Shown one piece after another: positions 17,078 through 25,887 of a stretch of DNA of 64,000 nt; the stretch's first letter is position 1, and each line of letters opens with the position of its first letter. The position numbers and the translations under genes are program-made. The notes beneath the pieces were generated by a model. It was given only the letters and a program-made list of their open reading frames with translations. It was not told the DNA's origin and searched no databases. The stretch comes from Amorphus sp040750475 (lineage in GTDB: Bacteria > Pseudomonadota > Alphaproteobacteria > Rhizobiales > Amorphaceae). The stretch spans positions 434,001 to 498,000 of the forward strand of contig NZ_JABJVY010000001.1 of assembly GCF_040750475.1 (NCBI RefSeq), given 5' to 3'.

Positions 17078-18415
17078 CTATTCCCCGACGAGGCCCCTTC
17101 TTGCGGCATCCGAAATCGGCTCGATGATATATTCGAACGCCGTTCGTTGTCCGGCTTTCAAGTAGACTTCGACAGGCATACCCGGAACTAGCTCGACATC
17201 GTCCAAACCGATCGCTGTAAGGTCCGACCGGTCGACGCGGAGACGCGCCTTGTAATATGTCGCACCGGTTCGCTCGTCTTCGACTGCATCTCCAGACACA
17301 TGCTCGACAACCGCCGGGACAGGGGAATGGGTCCTCTGATTGTACGAGGTAAATACGACGCTTGCCGGCATACCGGTGTGAACGACATCCTTGTTGAGCG
17401 GGTTCACCTTGGCATCAATTTTTAAGTCGTCGCCGGACGGCACGATATCAAGCAGTGCCTGCCCGGGCTTAACAACCCCACCGATGGTATGCACCGACAG
17501 ATTGAGAATTTGGCCCGAAACGGGCGCTTTTATCACAATCCGCGACAGCACATCCTGCGCGGCAACGAACTGTTCCTTAAGGCTGGAGGCTTCCTCGTCG
17601 ACTTCCTGGAGCTCGTCCAACACCTTTTCCATATAAGACGTTTTTAGATAGAGCAGCTTGGTCGTACTTTCGGAAATTTGCTGCTCGGTCCGAGCTATCT
17701 CCGCTGAATTACTCGCAATCTGACCGCTCAATTTCGCTCTTTCTCGCTGGAGCGCAAGAAGGCGGGGCCGCGGAAGCAAATCCTTATCGTAGAGCGTTTG
17801 CGCATCCGCCTCCTCCATCTTGATCAATTCGAGCTGACGATCGAGGGAAACGTTCTGCGCCTCGATTCCATCGATCTGGCGCCTAGCCTGCTCGATTTGC
17901 TTGCGGATCAGTTCCTGCTGACCTTCGAGCGACTCGACTTGTGTGGTGAGGGCGGCTTGCTGTGAATCGATAATGGCCTTCACTATCGGGTCCGGAAGCA
18001 GCCGCGAGAGCTCCCTCGGCCACTGCACGTCAACCGAACCGTCGCGCTGTGCCTGAAGCCTTGCCTGCCGCGCGAGGGCATTCCAATACCGATTCTTGAT
18101 AATCTCAACCTTCGACTGCGCCTGTATCTCATCAAGGACGACCAACGTCTGACCTTTTTCGACCATTTCGCCTTCGAAGACATTGATCTCCCGGACGATC
18201 CCGCCCTCAAGATGCTGAATCGTGCGACGGTTTCCCTCCACCGTCACGACGCCTGGGGCAACTGCGCCTTTCATAAGAGGCGCAATCGCGCTCCAGGCGG
18301 TAAGGCTACCGAAGAACGCGAACAAGATCGCAATTCCAACGGCAATATAATACCTCGCCGAGGCGGCATAGGAGCTGCCGTGCTCCGAGTTTTGCCGATT
18401 GGACACATCTCGCAT
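17078..18415 (-). CDS. HlyD-family type I secretion periplasmic adaptor
   Basis: A 445-residue membrane-fusion protein of the HlyD/PrtE/RsaE type. One transmembrane segment lies at about 22-43. A biotinyl-lipoyl half (VEGNRRTIQHLEGGIVREINVFEGEMV) follows, then a long coiled-coil hairpin (about 110-290, rich in Q, E, L), and a C-terminal beta-barrel with APVSGQILNLSVHTIGGVVKPGQ and PGMPVEVYLKAGQRTAFEYI. It links the ABC transporter to an outer-membrane TolC-type channel, which is not in this window. The ATG at 18415 is used; a TTG 12 bases upstream is possible. It sits 30 bases after the ABC gene and forms an operon with it. Confidence 0.92.
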   Translation of the reverse strand: MRDVSNRQNSEHGSSYAASARYYIAVGIAILFAFFGSLTAWSAIAPLMKGAVAPGVVTVEGNRRTIQHLEGGIVREINVFEGEMVEKGQTLVVLDEIQAQSKVEIIKNRYWNALARQARLQAQRDGSVDVQWPRELSRLLPDPIVKAIIDSQQAALTTQVESLEGQQELIRKQIEQARRQIDGIEAQNVSLDRQLELIKMEEADAQTLYDKDLLPRPRLLALQRERAKLSGQIASNSAEIARTEQQISESTTKLLYLKTSYMEKVLDELQEVDEEASSLKEQFVAAQDVLSRIVIKAPVSGQILNLSVHTIGGVVKPGQALLDIVPSGDDLKIDAKVNPLNKDVVHTGMPASVVFTSYNQRTHSPVPAVVEHVSGDAVEDERTGATYYKARLRVDRSDLTAIGLDDVELVPGMPVEVYLKAGQRTAFEYIIEPISDAARRGLVGE

Positions 18416-18445
18416 ATTGACCACCAAAGATCGTACAAAACCGAC

Positions 18446-20209
18446 TTATTTTTCGGCGCCCGCCTGCGTTGTTTCCGACGCCGCAGATTGTTGAGCCTTC
18501 GCCCCTGCGGCAAGTTGAACAACGTTTTGCTGCCGAAGCCGGGTTAACACCTCATCTCGCGGACCAAATGCCTCGATGGTTCCCCCGCGCATAAGGAGAA
18601 CTTTGTCGGCAACCGATAGGAGCGAGGTACGGTGCGTGATCGCGATTATCGTCGATCCTGCTTTCTTTGCGCGCTCCAAGCCATCCCTAAGAGCGGCTTC
18701 GCCATCGCTATCGAGGTTGGAGTTGGGCTCGTCCAGGACCACCACCGCGGGCACCCGGAAAAGCGCCCTGGCAAGGCCAATTCGTTGACGTTGCCCCGCG
18801 GAGAGCCCCTCTCCGCCCCGTCCAATTCGCGTCTTGAACCCCTGAGGCAGGCCATTGATCAGCTCGTAAACGCCGGCCATCTTCGCCGCGTTCAGGACAT
18901 CCTCATCGGCCGCATCCGGCGTGAAACGCGCAATGTTGTCGGCGATGGTACCATCGAAAAGCTCGACGTCTTGCGGCAGATACCCCAATTTCGCGCCGAG
19001 CTGATCCGTACGCCAATGTGCAAGCGGAACGGAATCGAGCAGAATCGCGCCGCCCACTGCAGGCCAGATCCCGCAAATCGCTCTTGCCAAGGTACTTTTT
19101 CCGCTGCCGCTCGGCCCGATGACGGCAAGAAGCTCTCCGGGAGAGAGCGAGAACGTGGCTCCTTGGACGACAAGTTTGCGGTGCCCCGGCACGGCAACTG
19201 CAACATTTTGCAATGTAAGCGCGCCCTTAGGGTCCGGATAGTAGATCTTGTCTTCATCCTCGGGGATGGCCTCGAGCAGCGCTTTGAGCCGGGCATACGC
19301 CGAGCGGGCACCAATAAAGGTCTTCCATTGACCCACCGCCATTTCGACGGGCGCCAACGCTCGAGCCATAACGATGGACGCGGCAACCATCACCCCCGGG
19401 GCGATCTGCTGTTCGAGCACGAGATAGGCCCCCACGCCCAGGACGGCGATCTGCAATCCCGTTCGAACGAAACGGGAAAGCGTCATAATCGTCGAAGACC
19501 GATCGCTCGCCTTTGCCTGAGAAAGGAGGGCTTCTTTTTTTAACCCCGACCAGCCGCCGTGAAGGGCATCTTCCATGCCCATAGCGTACACAGCATCCGC
19601 GTTGCGGACGCCAAATTCCGCATAGTCCGAAGCCGCGATCTGTGATTGAAACCCGGACTGAAGATGTTTTCGGGTAACGACCTCGTTCAGGGCAGCAAGC
19701 GCAAATATGACAAGAGCGCCAGCCAAGCTAATGTAGCCGAGCCAGGGATGAAAGAGAAAGCCGACGGCCACGAATACCGGAACCCATGGCGCATCAAAAA
19801 ACGCAATCAGGCCCTGCCCCGTAAGAAACTCCCTGACCGTATTGATATCTCGCAGCGCTTGAGAAGTTGCAGCCCCCGGAACCTTTACCGCATAGCGAAA
19901 AACAGCCTTAAAGATTCGCTCGCTCAACAACTCGTCGAATCGAAATCCGGCCCGAACGAGAAGGCGGGACCGGATAAACTCCAGGCTTGCGTATGCAACC
20001 AAAGCGACACACGCCATGACCGTAAGCACGACCAGCGTGTCCTCGCTTCGGGAGGTCAGAACCCTCCCGTAAATTTGCAACATATAGATCGGAACAATAA
20101 ACATAAACATGTTTATAAAAAAACTAAATATCGCAACCGGCAAAAATATTGAGAAACACTTGCCGAGCGCATTCCGCAACTCGTTATTCTCTTTCTGAGA
20201 TCGAACCAT
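18446..20209 (-). CDS. type I secretion system permease/ATPase (PrtD/RsaD-like)
   Basis: A 587-residue fused ABC exporter. The first ~320 residues form the six-span membrane domain, with VPIYMLQIYGRVLTSRSEDTL typical of PrtD-type T1SS exporters. The ATPase follows with Walker A GPSGSGKST near residue 364, Q-loop LGYLPQDVELF, signature LSAGQRQRIGLARAL near 466, Walker B VVVLDEPNSNLD near 488 and an H-loop in AITHRTSLL. It lacks the C39 peptidase of bacteriocin exporters. It exports a C-terminally signalled protein, almost certainly the large product of the divergent gene at 21489. Start at the ATG at 20209 (aagg upstream). Confidence 0.93.
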   Translation of the reverse strand: MVRSQKENNELRNALGKCFSIFLPVAIFSFFINMFMFIVPIYMLQIYGRVLTSRSEDTLVVLTVMACVALVAYASLEFIRSRLLVRAGFRFDELLSERIFKAVFRYAVKVPGAATSQALRDINTVREFLTGQGLIAFFDAPWVPVFVAVGFLFHPWLGYISLAGALVIFALAALNEVVTRKHLQSGFQSQIAASDYAEFGVRNADAVYAMGMEDALHGGWSGLKKEALLSQAKASDRSSTIMTLSRFVRTGLQIAVLGVGAYLVLEQQIAPGVMVAASIVMARALAPVEMAVGQWKTFIGARSAYARLKALLEAIPEDEDKIYYPDPKGALTLQNVAVAVPGHRKLVVQGATFSLSPGELLAVIGPSGSGKSTLARAICGIWPAVGGAILLDSVPLAHWRTDQLGAKLGYLPQDVELFDGTIADNIARFTPDAADEDVLNAAKMAGVYELINGLPQGFKTRIGRGGEGLSAGQRQRIGLARALFRVPAVVVLDEPNSNLDSDGEAALRDGLERAKKAGSTIIAITHRTSLLSVADKVLLMRGGTIEAFGPRDEVLTRLRQQNVVQLAAGAKAQQSAASETTQAGAEK

Positions 20210-20449
20210 GGATACCTTCGAACTAAAACTCCGCCACCTCCTCAAAACGAGGGGATGAGCGACTGATCTCATCCATTAACAACCAGTCTTTTATAGCAGA
20301 CCAAATGTTTTCAGGCACAAATAGCAATTTGTTTCCAGCATCTGCCGTGATCGACACACTCAAATCCAGGAGTGGACTCGCACAATTCAAGCAGGATGGG
20401 AAACTAAAATCCTCCACCCCCTCACAAAAGCCCAAATGAGAGCCGAACT

Positions 20450-20467
20450 ACGAATTCATGAATTCGT
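20450..20467. promoter_or_regulatory. 18-base perfect palindrome
   Basis: ACGAATTCATGAATTCGT is self-complementary over all 18 bases. It lies 241 bases upstream of the ABC transporter start, in the divergent spacer. It could be an operator for a dimeric regulator. Confidence 0.4.
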
Positions 20468-20750
20468 GTCCTGCATTTCCTCCCGTTCGCGCCATGTCAT
20501 CATCCCACATAAGAGGGTAAAAACCCTGCCTTTCACCGCATTTCTTGCAGATTCTTGCCATTTTGACTGCATTTTTAGGACGTGAAGTCCGTAGTCGACA
20601 AAACTCAACCGGCCTTTTCGATGTCCGTCAAGGGGCGTGGCGCGTGACGGAAAGGCATCTTTTAAGGGAAAGAGGGCGCATTTGCAACTTTCGGGAACCT
20701 CATTTGAGCTTGCCGGATAGAATGCGGCCGAGCTGCCTCACAGTCCGGTT

Positions 20751-20770
20751 TCCAACCACACGTGGTTGGA
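20751..20770. promoter_or_regulatory. 20-base lux-box-like palindrome
   Basis: TCCAACCACACGTGGTTGGA has 9-base arms around a central AC. Size and symmetry recall LuxR-type operator boxes, though the bases differ from the classical box. It lies 719 bases upstream of the large surface protein gene. Operator role is speculative. Confidence 0.4.
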
Positions 20771-21488
20771 CTGCTCCATTGGCGTTGTCGCGACAGCATG
20801 GGGCGGAGATGAAACGCGGCCTGCCGTTGAGTTGGCCGCTTTAGGTCACGGCCTCAAAAATGCGGAAACTTCGAGTTGCGCGGCTTCGACCGCCTCCGGA
20901 AGAGAGCCGAAATAGGGCTCCCTTCGTCTGCTTAACCGATGAGCGCATCAACCGATGCAGATGGCGCAAGCGCCCAAGTTCGGCGACCGACGACAGATCT
21001 CTAACCCATGAGATCTGAGCGGCGGCTAGGACCATGGTCCAGGAGACCTCGCCCCTCACGAATTCGAAGAGCGCGGGCGGCTCGAAACGCCCCGCCTGCC
21101 GCGCAAACCGGCGACAAAGCGGCAAGGACTGTGCGGCCCCCGCGGAGTCCGGCTCGAACTCACCCCTAGCAAGCTCAATGTACGTCCGTGCCCTGCCCCG
21201 ACAGGGGACAAGCCCGGCTCTCTCAACCCGCGAATGCCATCTCTCCGGTGTGCCCATTTGGCGACAGCGAGCGGAAAAGTCGTGACAGAACCCTCGGTCG
21301 CAATATGATGCGATGCAATTTGTTGTGCTGAGCCTTGAGTTGGGTACGTGGGATCGTTTATGAATCTCTGGTTGATTGGGATTGGGTTGCTCGTTCGAAG
21401 GCGGGGCCCGTCGCATCATGGCTTGAGAGCGAGCTACCAAGTTTGACCGCACCGCGCCGCAGTTGGTGCAATTTTTTTGGAGGAAAGA

Positions 21489-24113
21489 ATGGCCTTCGAC
21501 ATCTACGGACTTAGCGTCTCGGAGCAGGTGACTGCCTCCTACGTGGCCTTCTTCGGGCGCGCGCCCGATCCGGGCGGATTGAATTACTGGATCGGCGTCT
21601 ACAATGACTTTCTTGCCGAAGGCCAAACCGAAGAGCAGATCCTAGAGACCATCATCAACTATTTCTCGGCGGACACGGAGGGCGTCGCCCAATATCCGCA
21701 GCTTGCCACTCCGAACCTCTTGGTCGGCAACCCCACCGCCCAGGAAGCGTTCATCACCGAAATCTATCAGAACCTGTTCAACCGCGACCCTGATGCCGCC
21801 GGCCTCGATTTCTGGACGGACCAGCTGGTCAGCCTGCTGGAAAGCGGAGAGGGTGTCGGCAATCTGGTCATGCAGATTGCTGGCGGCGCTCAGGACTCGC
21901 CGGACGGGCAGGACGCGACCACCTATCAGAACAAGATTTCCGTTGGTCTCACCTATGCCAACTCCTATGTGGCCGATGGTGTGACGTGGACGAACGCCCA
22001 GCTTCAGCAGGCGCACGAGATCGTCGACAACACCACGGATTCCAACCTGACCGAGCAGACGGCCGCTGCGGAAGCCGCGCCGACGGCTGAGGGGACTGGC
22101 GACGCCTTCTTCCTCACGATCAACCAGGATACGCTGACGGGGACGGCCGGCAACGACACGTTCACCGCGAACGTTGTGGCGACCGGAGTCGGCACGCTCG
22201 CCGATACGTTGCAGAGCGTGGATACGCTTGACGGTGGAGCCGGGACCGATCTGCTGACCGCAACTCTGAATGGCAGCCTGGCTGCGCCCACACTGACGTC
22301 GATCGAAAACTTAAACTTACGGTCTGTCGCGAGCAGCTCCCTCGACCTCAATGGTGCCAGCGGCATTGCGATGATCACGGTTGCCAATGGTACCGGTGAC
22401 CTAGCCATCGGGAATATTGGCGATGTGTCATCGCTGGTCGTTAAGAACCAGAGCACGGACGTAGACTTTCATGGTGTGACCGCCGAGACCGTCGGCCTCG
22501 AACTCACCAATTACGACAGCGGGGTCAGCTTCTTGAGCAACGCGCCGTCGACACTCAACCTCACCGTAACCAATGTCGATGCGGTGGTTTCATCGCCCGT
22601 CGCTGGTGCATTCGGGACCCTTACCGTCGCGGCTACCGGTGAGAACGACATTACCTTCGGAGGGGCAACCGACGACATCACGTCCGTGACCGTGACGGGC
22701 GAAGGGTCGGTTGATTTCTTTACCGGAACGAACCCTTTCGACGGCGACTTCACCAAATTCGATGCTTCTGAAAACAGTGGCGGCGTGGAAGTCGGCATCG
22801 CAAGCAACGAGAAAGCTGCCGTCACCGGCGGATCCGGGGACGACACGGTTTATATGGACACGACGGTCCAGATGGACTCCACGCTTGATCTCGGCGAGGG
22901 CGATGACACGGCCTTGGTGGGCGACCAGCTCGCCAACTTCGCGTCGGTTGCCGGCGGCGACGGCACCGACACCATCGGCATCACCGACGGGTCGACGCTC
23001 ACCAAAGCGACGGGCGCGAACATTTCCGGCTTCGAAATCCTGGAAATCGGAGGCGGACAAGGGACCTACAACTTCGAGACAACGAGCTTCGATACGGTGC
23101 AGGCAACGTCTGCCCTATCCGGCTCGACCACCTTGTCGAACGTTGAAGCGGGCTTCGAGTTCGATGTGATGAGCTCCGACAGCGATCTCGCCCTCGGATC
23201 CGATCAGACGATCGCATTGAAAGACGCCACTGGGTCGAACGACGCGGTCACTCTGGACGTTTCCATCAACGACAGCAGCGAAAACACCTCCCCCGAAGGC
23301 AATGTGACGTTCTCCACGTCGACCACGATCAATGACGTTGAATCGATCACGGTCGATTCAACCGTTGATACGCTGCCCACCGATCAGGTCGCCTCGGATT
23401 ATTCGACGACCTTCGACGATCTGATCGCGGATAGCGTGGAGACCCTGACGCTGACCGGCGATAGCGATATCGTCTTCAGCGCGTTTACGAACAGCGGCAA
23501 CACGCTGACGAAGGTGGACGCCAGCGGGTCGACGGGCGACGTGACGCTCGATGTTTCGACTGTCACAAGCAAGGTGGCCTACACTGGTTCCGAAGGGGTC
23601 GACACCTACACGGCGGGCTCCGGAGGCGGCGCGGTCTACGGCGGACAGAGCAACGACCAGATCACGCTTGACTCAGGATCCGGTGCTCGCAACGTGATTA
23701 GCTACAAATCCGCCGATGACACCACTTTGACAGTGGATGCAGAGGGCGACATCGAGGCGGGTAGCTCAGTCGAAACAGTCAACGACTTTACGGCCGGCTC
23801 AGGCCTGTACGATCTGATCGACGTGACTGGCTTCGACTTCTCCGGCTATGAGGCAGCTACACTCGATAAAGGTACCTTTGCCGTCAGCCTTACGGGCGGC
23901 GATTTCGATGCCTCGATTGACGACTTCTTCGCGGATGCCGGCGGCGACCGGGGTGTTGCTTTTGGTATCTATGATACAGGAGGCGGCATCTACGAGAATT
24001 ACGTGTTCGTCGACGCGAACGGCGATGGAAACTTCACAGCCACGGACGACGTCGCGTTCCAGGTGAATGGTGCGTTTGGTATGCCAATATCGAGCGACGA
24101 GTTCCTGATCTAA
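21489..24113 (+). CDS. RsaA-like T1SS-exported surface protein with DUF4214-type N-terminus
   Basis: An 874-residue acidic protein rich in T, S, D, G and V, with almost no Cys and no signal peptide. The N-terminus carries two DUF4214-like repeats: VTASYVAFFGRAPDPGGLNYW (from about 14) and ITEIYQNLFNRDPDAAGLDFW (from about 92). Next come Ca-binding-like turns TGTAGNDTF (217-225), GGAGTD (about 249), GGSGDD (447-452), LGEGDD (468-473) and GGDGTD (about 490), within long beta-rich Thr/Ser repeats. The C-terminus (VNDFTAGSGLYDLIDVTGF, then YENYVFVDANGDGNF) resembles T1SS export signals of RsaA-type S-layer proteins. Shine-Dalgarno ggagga precedes the ATG at 21489. It is the presumed cargo of the divergent ABC/HlyD pair. 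S-layer versus adhesin is undecided. Confidence 0.85.
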   Translation: MAFDIYGLSVSEQVTASYVAFFGRAPDPGGLNYWIGVYNDFLAEGQTEEQILETIINYFSADTEGVAQYPQLATPNLLVGNPTAQEAFITEIYQNLFNRDPDAAGLDFWTDQLVSLLESGEGVGNLVMQIAGGAQDSPDGQDATTYQNKISVGLTYANSYVADGVTWTNAQLQQAHEIVDNTTDSNLTEQTAAAEAAPTAEGTGDAFFLTINQDTLTGTAGNDTFTANVVATGVGTLADTLQSVDTLDGGAGTDLLTATLNGSLAAPTLTSIENLNLRSVASSSLDLNGASGIAMITVANGTGDLAIGNIGDVSSLVVKNQSTDVDFHGVTAETVGLELTNYDSGVSFLSNAPSTLNLTVTNVDAVVSSPVAGAFGTLTVAATGENDITFGGATDDITSVTVTGEGSVDFFTGTNPFDGDFTKFDASENSGGVEVGIASNEKAAVTGGSGDDTVYMDTTVQMDSTLDLGEGDDTALVGDQLANFASVAGGDGTDTIGITDGSTLTKATGANISGFEILEIGGGQGTYNFETTSFDTVQATSALSGSTTLSNVEAGFEFDVMSSDSDLALGSDQTIALKDATGSNDAVTLDVSINDSSENTSPEGNVTFSTSTTINDVESITVDSTVDTLPTDQVASDYSTTFDDLIADSVETLTLTGDSDIVFSAFTNSGNTLTKVDASGSTGDVTLDVSTVTSKVAYTGSEGVDTYTAGSGGGAVYGGQSNDQITLDSGSGARNVISYKSADDTTLTVDAEGDIEAGSSVETVNDFTAGSGLYDLIDVTGFDFSGYEAATLDKGTFAVSLTGGDFDASIDDFFADAGGDRGVAFGIYDTGGGIYENYVFVDANGDGNFTATDDVAFQVNGAFGMPISSDEFLI

Positions 24114-24175
24114 GCGACTCAACTGGATCTGCGCCAGATTGGCCAATTCGACGGCCCGCTGGCACGGAAATCAGA

Positions 24176-24207
24176 AGCCCCCGACTTTGCGGTCGGGGGC
24201 TTTTTTT
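24176..24207 (+). terminator. rho-independent terminator of the surface protein gene
   Basis: GCCCCCGAC (24177-24185) pairs with GTCGGGGGC (24192-24200) around a 6-base loop, followed by seven T. It lies 63 bases after the stop codon. Confidence 0.92.
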
Positions 24208-24555
24208 ATGAGCCAGCACACGTGCAAGCTCCCTCACGACGACCCGGACCCTAAGTTCGGAGACCCTCGGTCTGGGGCTCGCGCCGGGTGAACCCGGTGC
24301 ACTCGGTTCGGGAGGGGGCGGCGTACCGATCAGCCGCCGAACGCTGGGGTCGGGACCCGTCGCCGGTTCGTGCCGCGAGGCTTGGCCCCGTCTCGGCGAC
24401 CCGCTTTGGCGCATCATACCCATCAGCCACAGGGAATGAGCCCTCGGCCATGATGAATGGGCATCGATCAAGATTGTAAATCGGAACGGCTACCGGGCGG
24501 GGACGGCACGTCAGGTCAACGCGGAATCCGTTTCCGTCGACGTTGTTGCGCCGGC
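24208..24555. other. non-coding spacer
   Basis: About 350 bases between the terminator and the end of a leftward glycosyltransferase gene. It is GC-rich with short overlapping frames on both strands, none recognisable. Nothing firm is seen. Confidence 0.45.
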
Positions 24556-25887
24556 CTACGATACGAGAAAACCAGACCCCAAGCGTTCCTCAATTCGGCG
24601 CGCGAATAGCTCGCTTCCTCCGCCCCTCGCCAGCACACGCTCCGCGGATTCTCTCAGAAGCTGATTTGCGATATCGCGAGCGCTCTTTTCGGCCAAAGAA
24701 ACGATGTCGTCCGCATAGCGCTCGGGCGTGTGTTTTTCTCCTACAAGACGGAGACCCGCAGCGCCCGACTGCTGCCCAACGGCCCTATTTTTATGCAGCC
24801 GCTCTAAGACTTGTAGGAGCCCGGTGCGCTCGTCCGCTGCGGGAACTTTAGCCACGGTGTCGGAGGGCAACGTCGCATACCACCCAATATCGGTCACCAC
24901 CGAATAGGCCGCATTCGCCCAAATCCGCAACTGGCTCCCGGACGCTTCGCCCATGGTCGGATTGCGCAAATTGAACACGAGATGGGCGTCCGAAATCGCC
25001 TCGTCCAACTCCGTTTCGGAGACGAACCCCCGAAAGCGGATCTTATCCGAGATTCCGTAGTCTGCGGCAAGGCGCTTGAATAGCGCCGGATCCCAGAGCT
25101 TCCCGAACACATCGAATATGAAATCAAAGTCCGGGATTTTACGCGAGGCCTGGCCAAGCGCTTCGAAAATGACATCAAGCCGACGGTTTGGACCAATATG
25201 CCCGAATTGGACGAACCGAAGAGGTCCGTCATTTCGTCGGTTCGGAGAGCCGTTTCCACCCGCGCGAAACGGAAGCTCGAGCCGATAGACCGGAACGGGC
25301 GCACGCTCACCAACGATTGCTTCCGCCGGCTTGGTGTGGACCACGACGCCCGCGGCGCGTCCGATCCCAATTTCCCATAGCGGATAGCGACCGTAGAGGT
25401 CCGGGCCCGTCAAACCACCGGTCAGGACGGCCGCGATCTCCATGGCGGCGTCGGCACCGTACCAGCGGACAACATCCTGGAGCAGCCCGAGCCGACGTAT
25501 TTTACCCTGCCCCGAGAGGTCGCGGAAAAAGTCCAGGAGAGCGACATCATGCAAAACGACATAGGCCGGTATTTGCTGCGCCAATCTCGCAATTCCGGCG
25601 TGAAACTGCCAGTTGTTCCCGATATGAAGGAAAACCGCTTCCGGCTGACCGGGACGACAGTTCCCGAGAGATTGCGTGAGCGTTTCAATCGAGTCTGACG
25701 CGAACGCGCGAACGTTCGCTTTCCTATCCAGCCCTTCGCTCCAATCCTGGCGATCCGTCCATAACGTTAGTTCGGAACGCTCCGATAGCGCGGGCAGGAT
25801 GCGCCGAGTATATTCCGCGATATCGGTTTCCGCTGGCGGCAGCGGCGAAACCCAGTGTATCCGCGGCTTGGTTCCGCTGCTACTCAC
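24556..25887 (-). CDS. glycosyltransferase (GT4-like)
   Basis: A 443-residue protein with the two-Rossmann GT-B layout. The N-terminus reads IHWVSPLPPAETDIAEYTRRILPAL, as in GT4 enzymes that begin with a substrate-binding PxxxG-like turn. The second domain has LRFVQFGHIGPNRRLDVIFEAL (acceptor/nucleotide region), IRFRGFVSETELDEAISDAHLVFNLR and an acidic EASGSQLRIWA in place of the usual E-x7-E. The start is GTG at 25887, overlapping the upstream glycosyltransferase stop by 8 bases, so translation is coupled. It likely adds a sugar to the surface glycan; sugar specificity is unknown. Confidence 0.82.
   Translation of the reverse strand: MSSSGTKPRIHWVSPLPPAETDIAEYTRRILPALSERSELTLWTDRQDWSEGLDRKANVRAFASDSIETLTQSLGNCRPGQPEAVFLHIGNNWQFHAGIARLAQQIPAYVVLHDVALLDFFRDLSGQGKIRRLGLLQDVVRWYGADAAMEIAAVLTGGLTGPDLYGRYPLWEIGIGRAAGVVVHTKPAEAIVGERAPVPVYRLELPFRAGGNGSPNRRNDGPLRFVQFGHIGPNRRLDVIFEALGQASRKIPDFDFIFDVFGKLWDPALFKRLAADYGISDKIRFRGFVSETELDEAISDAHLVFNLRNPTMGEASGSQLRIWANAAYSVVTDIGWYATLPSDTVAKVPAADERTGLLQVLERLHKNRAVGQQSGAAGLRLVGEKHTPERYADDIVSLAEKSARDIANQLLRESAERVLARGGGSELFARRIEERLGSGFLVS

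Larger units (their letters stand above)
20210..21488. other. 1.3-kb divergent regulatory spacer of the secretion locus
   Basis: This gap separates the leftward T1SS genes from the rightward T1SS substrate gene. No frame here convinces me as coding; a 70-codon leftward frame (20223-20435, TTG start, ending 14 bases before the ABC start) is the least bad. Two perfect palindromes, listed separately, lie inside. A spacer this long with dyads fits control of an abundant surface protein, which is an inference. Confidence 0.5.

Noticed and set aside
20223..20435. A 70-codon leftward frame just upstream of the ABC exporter
   Set aside because: It lies 14 bases upstream of the ABC start, so it could be a leader gene, but it needs a TTG start and matches nothing I know.
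20841..21626. A 261-codon leftward frame in the T1SS spacer
   Set aside because: It runs into the start of the surface protein gene, has no recognisable domain and is rich in Arg and Ser; probably chance.
21489..24113. Classical RTX toxin
   Set aside because: Only scattered GGxGxD-like turns occur, not the tandem nonapeptide arrays of RTX toxins, and no acyltransferase gene is nearby; an RsaA-like surface protein fits better.
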